Shown here in pieces: positions 1 to 11,856 of a stretch of 64,000 bases of DNA. Below the pieces are notes generated by a model. It was given only the letters and a program-made list of their open reading frames with translations, made no database searches and had not been told where the DNA came from. Every line of letters starts with the position of its first letter. The stretch's first letter is position 1. Location: positions 295,307 through 359,306 of the forward strand of contig VXAY01001100.1 in assembly GCA_013399855.1 (NCBI GenBank), given 5' to 3'. This stretch comes from Oxyruncus cristatus (lineage: Eukaryota; Chordata; Aves; Passeriformes; Cotingidae). The position numbers were made by a program, and so were the translations under genes.

Positions 1-180
1 AAACGGGGACCCTTGTCTCACAGCAGCCCTTGGAGGGATGTGGCTTGGCACAGACTGGCTTCCTGCTGACTTGATGGCAGCAAGGGTGGTCGGCTGGGGT
101 GCTGCACGGAGCAGCAGGGACCAAATCTTGTTACACTCCAGCAGGCGAGGTCTGTGCTGGGATGTAAGACCTACTGAGTT

Positions 181-545
181 TCATAAAGTCATAGAAAGGG
201 TTGGGCTGGAAGGGACCTTAAACATCATCTCTTTCCAAACCCCCTGCCACGGGCAGGGACACCTTCCACTAGGCCAGGTTGTTCAGACACCATCCAAGCC
301 AGCCTTGAACACTTCCAGGGATGAGGCACCCACAACTTCTCTGACAACCTGTACCAGTGTCTCACTGCCCTCACAGCAAAGAATTTCTTCTTAATATCTG
401 ATCTAAGCCTACTCTCTGACATTCCCCCTTGTCCTATCACCACATGCCCTTGTAAACCGTTCCTCTCTAGGTTTTTTGTAGGCTGCCTTCAGGTACTGAA
501 GGACCACAATAAGGTCGTCCTGGAGCCTCCTCTTCTCCAGTTTGA
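181..545 (-). mobile_element. CR1 LINE 3' fragment
   Basis: The plus strand shows tcatagaaagggttgggctg, gaagggaccttaaacatcatc, caggttgttcagacaccatc, agaatttcttcttaatatctg and ctggagcctcctcttctcca. This is the 3' part of CR1 in reverse orientation, truncated at its 5' side. The overlapping ORFs at 38-443 are products of this repeat. Confidence 0.88.
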
Positions 546-3500
546 TGCTAAGGTTTTTCTCCTGGTGAAATGAAATGTCCAACATTAGAAACTTTAATGT
601 ATTGCACAAGTTTCAAAGCCTTGAAATGTGATTGTGTGAATTGTAGTGTTCAGCAAGCATTTGTAGAAAAGTCACACAGCTGAAGAAAGGGCTGCAAAGT
701 TTCTTTCAGGTGGTCTAGAACAAGTGTTTTCAGTGCACAAGCCATTTCACTTCTTTCCCTAGAAATTTGTCTTTTTATCGATGGAGAAAACCTTCCCCAT
801 TTTTCAGTGTACACATTGACAAAATATTCATTTATTTAAAGAGGTGAAGTGCTTGGTATATAGTAGGAGCGTCTAAATCTGTTTTATGAATCAGGCTAGC
901 TCGAGGTGCGTAATCCATTTGTACTGATCATAAATTCAGCATCAAATCCTGCTTCCCTGCATCATTTGAGAAGCCCCACTGTCCAAAATGAGACAAACTT
1001 GGGCTCTACATGTGCCAGCTTAGCTTGATGAGGGAATGATGCTTTTTGGGCTAGTGGCTGAAATGGAGAGAGGATAAAATATGGATATTAAAGCTCATTT
1101 AAGGAGTCCTGTACCTTCTTGCTTCCCTCATACCCACCATTCCCCAAGACAGAAGGGGAGAGATGTAGCCTCCATTTTAGCAACAAGGAGGGTTGGGTGG
1201 CTGGCCTGAGAAAGAACAGAACAGGATTCCTGACTAGCAATTGGGTCTAACAGCATATAGCATAGTAGCACTTTAGACAGCAGAAGCAGAGTTTGGGACA
1301 ACAGCCTGCTCTTGGCTCAGCTTAATTATTTTTTGATTCCGAGACTTTGGGTCGGCTAGCACGTAAGGGGTTTAGTCCTGTCAGCCTTGTGCCCGGAGCA
1401 GCTAAGCCTCCTGAAACAAAATGCCCAGGCGACAAGTAGGGAATTGGGAATTTAGGCTCCGAGAGCAAGTCATGATTAAGGCTCTAACTTCTCTGATCTT
1501 GTTTCGACCCACCAGCTACTGTAACAGAGGAAGGTGACTGGGTCCTCATGAGACAACTCTGTTTTGAGCTTCTTTTCTGGGGATTTTCTTGAAAGACTGC
1601 TGGGTTGGTCCGATGTTGCAAGACGTCGGGCCACACAACATCTGTGCGACCTCGGTTCAGGTTTAGCAGAGAAGGGAGTGTCTGCTAGAAGAGAAGAGGC
1701 CCTGCCTAGCCACCAACCTCACTGCAAGTTTAAAACCCAATCTGTTATTAGGAGTGATGGGAATGAAAGTCGTGCTGTACCCTGAAGGAGAGGCTAAAAG
1801 TTCTGAAACCAAAGAAACTCAAGAGATTTATGCAGCTGACTTAAAGCAGGGCTAGGCTTTTGCACTTGCTGTTAATTTACACGAAACAGCTGTTATGTAG
1901 TCATAATCAGGAAACGTTAGGAGGCATTTATAAAATTAGACTTTGGAATACGCTGCAAAACCTCAGAAGCGAACACTCAAAACACTAATTATTCAATCAC
2001 TATGAGACTGTGTTCACTTCCAAGAGAGAACATTTTGTTTGACATGCCAGCTCAAGGCTTCTGTGTACTTGGCTGCGCCGATCCTCGCGAAATTACATAC
2101 ATTGGAGGTTTGAATAACATACAACAGATTAGCTCGGAACTGGAAAGCATTGTTTGAAAATTAATTTCCGACTACAAAAGGCTGAGCTGCGTTGGCAGGC
2201 ATCCTTGGGTTTGACAACTGATGCACAAAGGGCAGGAACAAAACACTTATTTTTTTTTTTTCCCCCGGGGGAAATTCTCTAAGGGAGTTCTCCTAGAAAG
2301 TGTTACAGAAAGTACAATAGCAACAAAGTAGTAACTGCATCTTGTTATCAGTGTGAAAGCCAGAAGAGAATTAATTAGAGTCTGTTCTAATTGTTGTTTG
2401 TGCCACACTGGCTTATAGGCTCCCTTATCAATCCTTCTCCACAGTGTGCAAGGGCACTGCGCTGACACAACACTGTGCATGGCTGTGGGAGGAAAGGAGG
2501 GAGGGAGTTTGCTCACGACCTCCTCAGCAGCGCTCAGCAGCTTGCAAGATTGGCTCAAGTTACTTACCTGAAGTGCCATACCTAAAACAGTGCGATGCTC
2601 TTCGCATATCTAAGCACTAATTACCAAAATTCGACTCCAAAATACTTTCATTTGTCTCACCAAAATCATTTTTTTGCGTATTGAAACCACGTTTCTGCAG
2701 CTGTCACGTGTGCTAAAAGGAGTTTGGTGAGAGAGACAAAGGAAAGGATGATGGAGGAAAGGGATGGACTTTTGTTTACTGTTTTCTAGGATTATTACGG
2801 ACTTCTTCCTCTGCAAACCTTATTCCTTCACTTACCCCTCCCGTGTTAGCAGTCTAAGCCACCACTCTCCTGAGACAGGAGGACGACTTCTGTAGCATAT
2901 TTTGAGGGACAGCTTAGAAACATGCAGAACCCTTTAATGTCCCAAATTCCATGAAAGAGCGTTGTTCTCCTGAAAGACACTTTCCTGCATTATTGATCTT
3001 CCCAGGTTTTTACTGGAATCACGGAACGAATATGAGTTTAAACTCTATTTTAAATTTAGAGAACTGTTGAGAGTACAAAGGCAGTGCTCTAAATTTTTAG
3101 CCACTTAAAATCCAACCTCCTTACTTCCAGCCTTCCCAAATTAACACCTGTGCATACATAAGCTGACCTCACTCCATTCAAATTCTCTAGTGAAGTGTCA
3201 CCTCCTAATCAAATGGCACTCACATAGAGTGCCACCTCATTCCACCCAAAATGTATTCAACCACTACATAAGAATTCTTAAACAGATTAATTCCATACAC
3301 TGTTTCTAATAAGCCATATGAAAAGGCTTCAATAAATTCCAGGAGGAACCTTTTCTGAAGACCAGAGGATGAAAGAAATTAATATTTTGACATTAATAAT
3401 AAGGCATTGCTAGGTGTTTGCTATTTTGAAATATTTTGCATGTGCATATGCATTAGAAGAACTGGCAATCTATGCTTTTCAGTGGATTTTGGTATCCAAG

Positions 3501-5992
3501 CCCTATGCCTAACCCATACACGAAAATAAGTTCAGTAATAATGCCAAAAGGTAATAATTACATAACAAAAAAAAATGGTGTTGACTTGGACATCTTAGTC
3601 CTACTTAAATACCACTGAACTTGCTAAATCCAAGATGAAAATTCTCAAAAGTGTCATTTTTCATCCTGTCAGTCCTTGCCCATTAAGCTTTTGTCCTTTC
3701 AACTCATTTGTGACCCAGTTCTGCCTTTCCCCAAACCCTCTTCTCTCCGGAGCTGAGCAGCACCAGCTGAGGAGGAGGTGGGTGAGGTACCTGCCATCCT
3801 TTCCTACAAATCTTGACGTGCAGGGCAGTCACTGGATGGGGTGGGGTGTGTGTAGGAGATTTCAGCCTATGAGTTCCACCCTTCAGGCACCACACATTTG
3901 CCTACAGTGTCCTCCTGAAACAGGCAACTGCCCTCCAGTCCTTCCACTGAAGCTTTCTCTTAAATAACCAAGATTATCTGGGAAACAAGGGGTGCAGGAT
4001 GGAGCAAAAGCCTATGTGGTGTCATAATTCCAGCCACATCAGAGGGAGCAGTTCCTGGCTTTCTTTCCAAACCCAGTCGAGGGTTGTCTGTTACGAGGGC
4101 TGCTGGGACTCTTGAGTAGACTCCGGGCTCCCTGAGCCCAGGCACACGCACACAGGGCTGAACTCTACGTGTCCTTTTCCCTAAGCTCAGATTCTCAAGG
4201 ACACCAAAATAGATCTGATGGTGGCATTTTTCATAATGCAAATCATCAGCCGCAGTATTTCTTTTTAAGTGTCCAGTCGCTGTCATGCCTTTTGGAAGTG
4301 GTGACTAATAGGCAATAGCCATCAACATGAATTAACTTGATATTAAAGCAGCTCTCGAGAGGGGCTCCAGAAGTGATACAGCAGTATTAAGACATCAAGG
4401 CAAGCCATCCATTGTTTTAAAGCGATGTGACAACCTATTCACTCTGCTTATTACATCACCTCATGTTGTTTCAACATGGAACTCTAACAAAACCTTAAAA
4501 ATAAAAGAAAAAAGAGGAAAGTTATTTATAACACTAATTTCTCTGTTCTTCAAAATTTATCTTGGAGACGTTTTTCACATGGTGAGGTATTGATTCACTG
4601 CATCAAGATCACTTATACAGTCACACAGAAAACTGGGGACAAGATCCTTTCCTTTGAATAGACATAATTCCATCAGTTTGGACTGTAGGAATTACATCTC
4701 TGAAGTTCTATATATATTCTCATGTTACATTCTGGTACATTTTACAGTGACACTGGGATGGGTTTTATTACCTTTCCTAAGTGAAGTGTCACTCGTTTTA
4801 AGTATTTCTAGTATTTAAACAGAACTACTTCAGAGAAATTTACATTCACATGACATATTGCAACCAAATAATAAGGTTTTATGTTACTATAGCATTTTGT
4901 ATCATCTAAAGAGCCATAGTGTCGAAAGCACAGCACGTAGAGTTGGGGCTAAATTTTCAAAAGAGCTCGGTTGTCCCTTTGGGTGCACAGATTACTCTTT
5001 CTTTTCTACGTTCCCTCCTTTTTCAGGACAGGTTTCAAAATCCTGTTCATTAGTTTTTGGTGTATTTTTGGGATATTGAATTCTCAAGGTCATAATGTAC
5101 AGTACCAAACACTTTTGGACCTGAAGATGAAGCTGGGGCAACAGCAGAGTTGTGTTTTGCTAATTATTTATGACTAGGACACAATACACTTTCTAAGACT
5201 GAAGCTGAAGGTGTGAAAATTGGGAAGGTTGCAAGATAGGACAGAATGAGTTATGATATGAAAAGATCCTTTTTTTTTTTTTTCTAGATAAAATGACATT
5301 TCAAAATCAGTCGTGTCTAAATGGCATGGTTTATTTCAGATGAAGTGATCAAAGGATCAAAGTGAGAGTAGTTATGAAAACTGCTCTGCAATTACCCTGG
5401 AAAGATACAGCCTGTCTATTCTCATTAAAGGACCAAAAACCTTTTGCATATCTGATAAATTAGTTCAATGGTTAAATGCTTTGAGGTGGTTCCTTTTTCC
5501 CCTTTATATTTTATATTACTATAAATTTCACTGCAGTGGACCTCTTTCAACTACTTTTGGTCTTGGAAAACGGCCATCTGAAATCAGAGGAGCTGGAAAG
5601 AGATTGGCATCCCTTCACAGGCAGGTCCAATCTCCTAGAAATACAAACATTTAGAATTCAGAATAAAATATGAAATATTAAAAATATTAAAAATAAAAAT
5701 GTTAAAAAATTTTTATTTCAGTGTCTCCCATAGGATAAGATTCAAGGAACTTTTTCAGATAATTTAGAAACATTTCAAAAAGGTGTCCAAACTACAATAT
5801 TAGAGGTGCACATTTGTTCAGTACTAATTGATATTAAAATTAATACTCTTTAAAATCATGCTGCTTGTAAGGGAATTAATAAACAGGATTACCTTAAGGT
5901 TTGTATCAACTTTTTAAACTTCTTTTTTTACACAAATTCTAGGACATAATTATGAAAAATAACTATGGACTTCTTCTTAACAAAAAAGGAAG
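546..5992. other. Gene-free unique sequence
   Basis: No exon, RNA gene or repeat family recognised. It contains homopolymer runs and a 16-bp palindrome at 2259-2274 beside a T13 tract. Small ORFs of up to 110 codons occur in overlapping frames on both strands and look random. Confidence 0.6.
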
Positions 5993-6125
5993 CACTGTGA
6001 GTCAGAAGATCTGGCTCTGGCCCTGGATACATCCTGTGATTAATTGCTCTGAATGCATTCTCTGTGTATCAAGGTTCTTTTTCTCTAAAATGGGAATACT
6101 TACCTAACTCTGAGTAGTTCAGGTT
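5993..6125 (+). mobile_element. MIR-type SINE relic
   Basis: gtgagtcagaagatctggct, then a ctgtgtatcaaggttctttt segment and tctctaaaatgggaatactt acctaactctgag follow the order of the MIR consensus: GAGTCAGGAGACCTGGGTTC, then TCAGTTTCCTCATCTGTAAAATGGGGATAATACCTACC. This is an ancient amniote SINE copy. Confidence 0.65.
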
Positions 6126-6299
6126 TTGGACAGCAGTTCATATTCTTGGTGAGTAGTAGCTGAGGGAACCCCTGTGCACATTCCCTGAGCACTGTTTGTG
6201 ATTCAAGGTGATAAATCTAAATTAAATTAATCTGCATTTTTTTTTTAATAGTGCAAAATGATCGTTGTTAAAATAGTTGTCTCGTTCAGATTTACTCTT

Positions 6300-6730
6300 C
6301 AGGCACTTTAGCATACACTACGAGAGAAAAAACTTTCAGTGCCCAGCAAACTCGAATGTTAATTCAACTTCCCGAGCGTGTCTTGCAAACACATCTGTCC
6401 TACATTCGGGTCACAGCTCGGAGCACACCTTTCTGGAAGCTTCTCTTGAACAGCCCGTCCTGTGCTCGAGCCATCACTGCCCAACAGCCAGCCCTGGACC
6501 TTTCCCCCTCGCCAGCCCCCAGGGAGGGCTGGGTGCAGCCAGAAGGGGGTTTGTCTGAAGAGAGCGGTTTCGCTGGGTTCCGTTTCGCGCAGCTCCCCGA
6601 CCCAACGGGAATTCCGGCTCCTGTGCCAACACGCTCTGGGAGACAGCGAGGAGCAGCGAGGAGCCCCTCTGTGTGCTGGAGTACACGACACTGCCGTTCC
6701 TGAAACACTCTCAACCACCAGCACGCTCAC
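6300..6730. other. CpG-enriched patch, function unknown
   Basis: About 23 CpGs and roughly 55% GC in 430 bp (my hand count), inside AT-rich CpG-poor flanks. Up to six overlapping ORFs on both strands simply reflect the lack of AT-rich stops. None resembles a known protein. It could be a regulatory island, a cryptic non-coding exon or an old repeat. Confidence 0.4.
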
Positions 6731-6865
6731 AAAGCAAAGCAAATGCAAACGCTAAAGCAGAGCCTCTCTCGAGGGCTGTGCGGCCTGGGGCAAGGGGCAT
6801 GCAAGGGGAAGGACCTGGAAAGGGCTTATAAAAAAGAAGGAAAATTACTTTTCACGCCGTCAGAT

Positions 6866-7122
6866 AGTGATAGGGCAAGGGGGGAGAGTTTTAAACTAAA
6901 AGAGAAGAGGTTTAGAAGAAGTACTTTACTCAGAGGGTGGTAAGGCACCGGACCAGGTAGCCCAGAGAAGCTGTGGATGCCCCATCCTTGGAAGTGTCCG
7001 AGGCCAGGCTGGACAGGGCTTGGAGTAACCTGGTCTAGTGAAAGGTGCCCCTGCCCACGACACGGGGGTTGGAACTAGATGCTCTTTAAGGTAACTTCCA
7101 ACCTGTTCTATGATTCTATGAA
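6866..7122 (+). mobile_element. CR1 LINE 3' fragment
   Basis: Forward CR1 text: agggcaaggggggagagttt, ttaaactaaaagagaagagg, cagagaagctgtggatgccc, aaggccaggctggacagggc-like text, and the terminal ttctatgattctatgaa. About 255 bp remain. Part of the middle is deleted. Confidence 0.9.
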
Positions 7123-10100
7123 GGAGGAGGCCCCTGTGGAAGAACAAAAGGGCAATCAGAGCTTCTGAGATTTTCCTGGAGCAAAAAAGCAGGTGCCGCA
7201 TCTGCAAGGTCTCCTGTCATCTTTATGGGAGTTGTGCATGCAGAGGGCACTTCTCACACATTAATGTTGCAGCCATGGCATCAGTATCACAGGGCACAGA
7301 AACTTATACATTTTATCACACCTTAAATGCTGTGGCATAAACCAATGACTTCTGGAGCAGTGTGTTTCTTCTTATGTCCAGTGTCGGCTGACTGGCAGTA
7401 AAGAATGTAAGATCTGATATTTGCTATTATTTGAGGACATTAATTTTTTTTTGGTAGGTGTTGAATTAAGTTTCAAGTGGGAATAAGAGGTTTTTGTAAC
7501 TATGGGAGAGTTTGGTTTAAAGTACAGGATGTGTATAAAGGCCATAAGAGAAAAATGAGGCAACTGTAGATTATGTATTATTTATGGATATAGAGAGGAA
7601 TAAATATTCATAATTCAAGGAAAACAGATAACATGGGGCTAAATTATTGAGTGTTGTCTACTAAGAAAAAGAAAAAGTCCTTTTAAATGAAGAGAGATTA
7701 TTCCTTCCCGTATGTGTAAAGACAGTTAGAAAAGTGTGATTTGTTTGACTGTGACTCATCCCTTCAACATTTGACGGATATGAATCAGATGACCTTCCCC
7801 TGGGAGCATATGCTGAAAACAAACTGAAGTTTCTGATTGTTTAGAAGTCTTCAAAGATAGTTCTTGCAGTCAGCAGGATCGTCTTCATTTAGTGCTCATT
7901 TTTGTTGCTTTTTCCATTTCTTATCAGCCACAGTCAAAAAGTATTATTCCCTGATAATGACTTATTTCTCCAGTACAGAGTGAACAAGGTACTTAAACAG
8001 ATAATGTACTGGACCAGAGGATGGGAAACCATGGGAGGAGAAGGACTCCAGCTGAGCGTGTTGATGGTTGACTTGACACTACTGTGCCAGAAGAGGAACA
8101 TCTGGGGGCACCAAGTCTGTGTGGGAACACTTGAGCAAACCAATAAATTGCCCTGTGAAAAGGTCTGATCTTCAATTCATGGACAAGTCACTTACTGAGA
8201 AGTCTCCCTGAAAACCTATTTTAATTTTTATGAAACGTTCTCCATCCACCTAATGGACAATGACAAAGTTGATTTGTAACCACTCCAGTTGCTCTGAGGC
8301 ATTTAGTTGGCCTTGGGAAGAGGTCAAAAAGTCAGAGCAAGGAAGCTGCCAGTAATGAAAAAAAACATTCCTTTTATTCCCACAGTTGCTGTTTTGTCTT
8401 TGACACTTTCTGAAAGTCAGCCTACCCTAGTCAATAAATCTGATTACAAGTCAACCACAGAAAAGTTGAGACTCAGCTTGGTATCTCCCACAGCTGTGAA
8501 GAACACAGCTGTGGGCCTGAAGAAGCCCACGAGAAGAACAGTTTACATGCAATAGGCCACTCACAAGCACTTCCATAGGGTTGCTCACATCTGTGAGGCT
8601 CTGGATATACACCTTGCTCCGGAAGAACTGAATCTCAGCTGTCCCATGAACTGCAAAAGGCTTTCTTTTGTGACATTTTATATCCTCTTGGTCATAAAAG
8701 GCAATGTGTTCTTCTGCCTTAGTCAACTTAAAAATGAAGATCTACGGAAACTGAAGCAGGGCCTAAATAGATTTCATGACTGTGAATGAATCCAAAGTGC
8801 TGATGTTTTTCTCAGAATGTTGGAGGGAAATTTGGAAACAGTAACCCTGAAACAAACCTAAGAGAAACATGGAGGGCTAATGAAATGGGAGTTTATGATG
8901 AAACGTGGTCGGGGAAATGAAGAAATGCTGCTTGTACTCGCCCCTGCCAAGGCCTCCTGCAGGGGACCAAGGGCTCCACGTAGTGTTTGGGCATCTGCAC
9001 TTCCCATGGAGGCTTGCTCAGGCTCTGCTTGCTGGTGAAGATGCTGCACAATCTAATGTTAGCAAAAAATCAGGTGCCAAATAACAGTCTCTGTTGCCTG
9101 AGTGCCTGAAAGGGGAAATACGGGGCAGGTGGAACAATTAAGTTGTATACAGTGCTGGGTTGCAATAAGATGCAAAGGAGAGAGGACTATTTTGGCTAAT
9201 TTCACAGGGGAAAAATATACCTGACAGTGAGATGTCCTGGGCTGTATCCTCCCTCAGCTCTGAAGGATACAGAAACATCTCTCTTACTTGAGATCTTTTA
9301 AATTGAATTGAACAAAATACCAACGAAGACGCTCTGGGAAGTAGATTTCTTCAAGCAGGAAGATGTACAAATGTCAGAGTTCTTCACTAGGATCGATGGG
9401 AAAAAGAGAGATAACGTAAGATTCAACAACGGAGGGTAAAGAGGCTGGTTAATGAATTATTCCAACAAAATTAAGAGGGATTTTCCACAGCTTTTCCGAA
9501 ATGAGAAAGCACATTATTAGTTATTCATCTCTGACAATTCATGCTAGTAGGAATCCCAGGGCACCACTTAGTTAGCCCTATCTCCCCTCCTTTTTGACAG
9601 ATTACAGCAGTGCCTCAGCATGTTGCTCGAAGCTGATGAGGTCTCGCAGGAAGCCCAGAAACAGAGTACCAGAAGAGATGGGGAAACATATAAATAATTT
9701 ACAGCCAAAATAATGTTGAAGAGACTTCTTAAATTAAGATTCAGGAAATTCAAAAGCAACAATTTGAAACATAAAGATAAAATATTAAATGACTGGTTTC
9801 CTTTGCCTTTCAGTTCCGTGTGTCCACTTTCTACATCGCCTTTTGCTCCCTCCCACTGTGTGGCTGAACTCCAGAGCAAGACTAAAGCTTTTCATAATAA
9901 CAAAACATCTTTTAGAAACCTCCTTAAGAGGAGCCTTGATTATACAGGTAGCAGGGTCTTCCTCGTTAAAGAGAGAATGAATGTTTGCATTGGAATATTA
10001 CATCAACATTAATGCAAAACTAACCCAAACATGAAATATTTTTCTGCAGACACAGTGTTTGGTTAATATAACTGCATCTGTGTCTCCATCTTCCAATAAC

Positions 10101-11741
10101 ATCCTAAAATCCTGCAGCTCTGCATAGCTGACAGCTGTATGTTACATGAGGAAGGGCAACAGCATAATTAGGTTTCTGAACCTGACAAAACAATTTGAGA
10201 TACATTCAGCTTCTTCCATCTCTGTTTGTCCAATTATTTGGGATGCAGTAGCGCTTACAGAAGAGAAGCCTCCCCTCCCCAACTCGGTATGGAATAATAT
10301 CACTGGGCATGAAATAATATCAAGAGCTCCTGTTACCCCATTTGCTGTGGCAGAGACTTGCCAGAAAAAGGTTTACCTAGAGGGATTGTCAAAAGAGGAA
10401 ATCCAAGAGTAATGGACTTAGCATAAAACTGACACACTGCAACACGTTACCACAAGGACGTGGTACCTAATCACGCAATAATCAAATAGGAACTTTTAAC
10501 CAGATGTGCCTTGAAGTGAACATTACTGACATTAACAGATTTTGAGACTATGTACTAGCACACACCACATATTTCTGGGTTTGATGTTGTCGAACTGCTA
10601 CCCCACCACGGTGGTTGTCAGCGTTTGGACACAAAGGAAGGTGGAACTCCTCTTGGTAGGGCCCAGGCAGGGGTTTGTGTAGAATGCGGTAGCTGTTAGT
10701 GCAACTGCAGCCTGGGAGCCCACTCTCCTCATTTTATCGAGAGATTTGCTGCTCAATGACACTCAGTGCAAAGGGGTAAAACAGAAACCTACTTCTGTGC
10801 ATACAGCTTTCTCTTACTGCCTCCGTGCTCAAAAGAAAGCAGTGGTCTTGTGCAGCAACAGGCTCAGACTCTCTCACATGATGACAAGTGTGGATAAACC
10901 AGGAGAACAAGCTCCACGTTTGGTTATTTTACTCCTGCAATTCCTACTCACTTGCTCATCTAGACTTAGCCCAGGTCCTTCTTCCTGTAAATATCCAGTC
11001 AGGCTTGTATTTGTATAAGAACATCTGGATTTAACCAAGAAACTGGGTTACAAACCTACATGCTCACACTGAAAAAGAGGCACAGGATTCACAGGAAACT
11101 TCCCGGACACATCAGCACAGATCACTGGACTTCATCCTCTCGCAAAGTCCCATCCAGGTAGCTCGGGAGTTCAGAGAAATATCAGTCTCTCATTTATTTA
11201 TTGGCAAGCACCGACAGCCTAACCAGACCATTCAGGGGGACTGTGATGAAGCATCTTCCAGAAAAAGTGTAGTGAGAATTTACTGCTCCAGTTGCTCTTT
11301 GGTGACAGACATATTATTTCTTGGCCAAGCAGAATTTGCCCCACTCCCGACACTAGCAGGGCACTGAGGGTCACTTCTAGTCCCCGAGAGTGAGAGTCAA
11401 TTACATACCTGAGTGCCACTTCTTAAGCAGCCACCCGAGGCAGGGTGAGAGGGTCAAGTTTATTTCTGCTTTATGAATAAGAAACTGATAAACCTTTAAT
11501 TTTGGTTGTTGTAAAACTTGGCATCTCTACTGCCAAGCAACGCTGGACAAAGACAACAACTTTATTGCTCATGTGCCAAATGAGGCTCAGCTCACAGGCA
11601 GTCTCTGTTGGTGTTAGGTTGAAACACTAAATTAGTTTCTGTTACTTCAGGAGATAAATCATCATTATTTCCACGTGAGAACTGTCTGAACAACCAAACC
11701 AAGCTCTCTTCCACAGGCTTTAGCTTATACATGGTCAGTTT
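7123..11741. other. Gene-free unique sequence
   Basis: Nothing recognised apart from a perfect 12-bp inverted repeat at 8487-8515. ORFs of 60-103 codons are scattered over both strands without domains. Confidence 0.6.
8487..8515. repeat. Perfect inverted repeat (12-bp arms, 5-nt loop)
   Basis: CCCACAGCTGTG, then AAGAA, then CACAGCTGTGGG. The arms are exact reverse complements and each contains the E-box CAGCTG. Confidence 0.9.
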
Positions 11742-11856
11742 GTTGGACAGGGCTTTGAGCAACCTGGTCCAGTGAAAGGTAACCCTGCCCAAGGCAGGGG
11801 GTTGGAACTGGGTGATCTTCAAGGTCTTTTCCAACCCAACCCATTCTATGATTCGT
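11742..11856 (+). mobile_element. CR1 LINE 3' tail
   Basis: gttggacagggctttgagca, acctggtccagtgaaaggta, gggggttggaactgggtgat, aggtcttttccaacccaacc and cattctatgattc. The last 115 bp of a CR1 copy. Confidence 0.92.
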
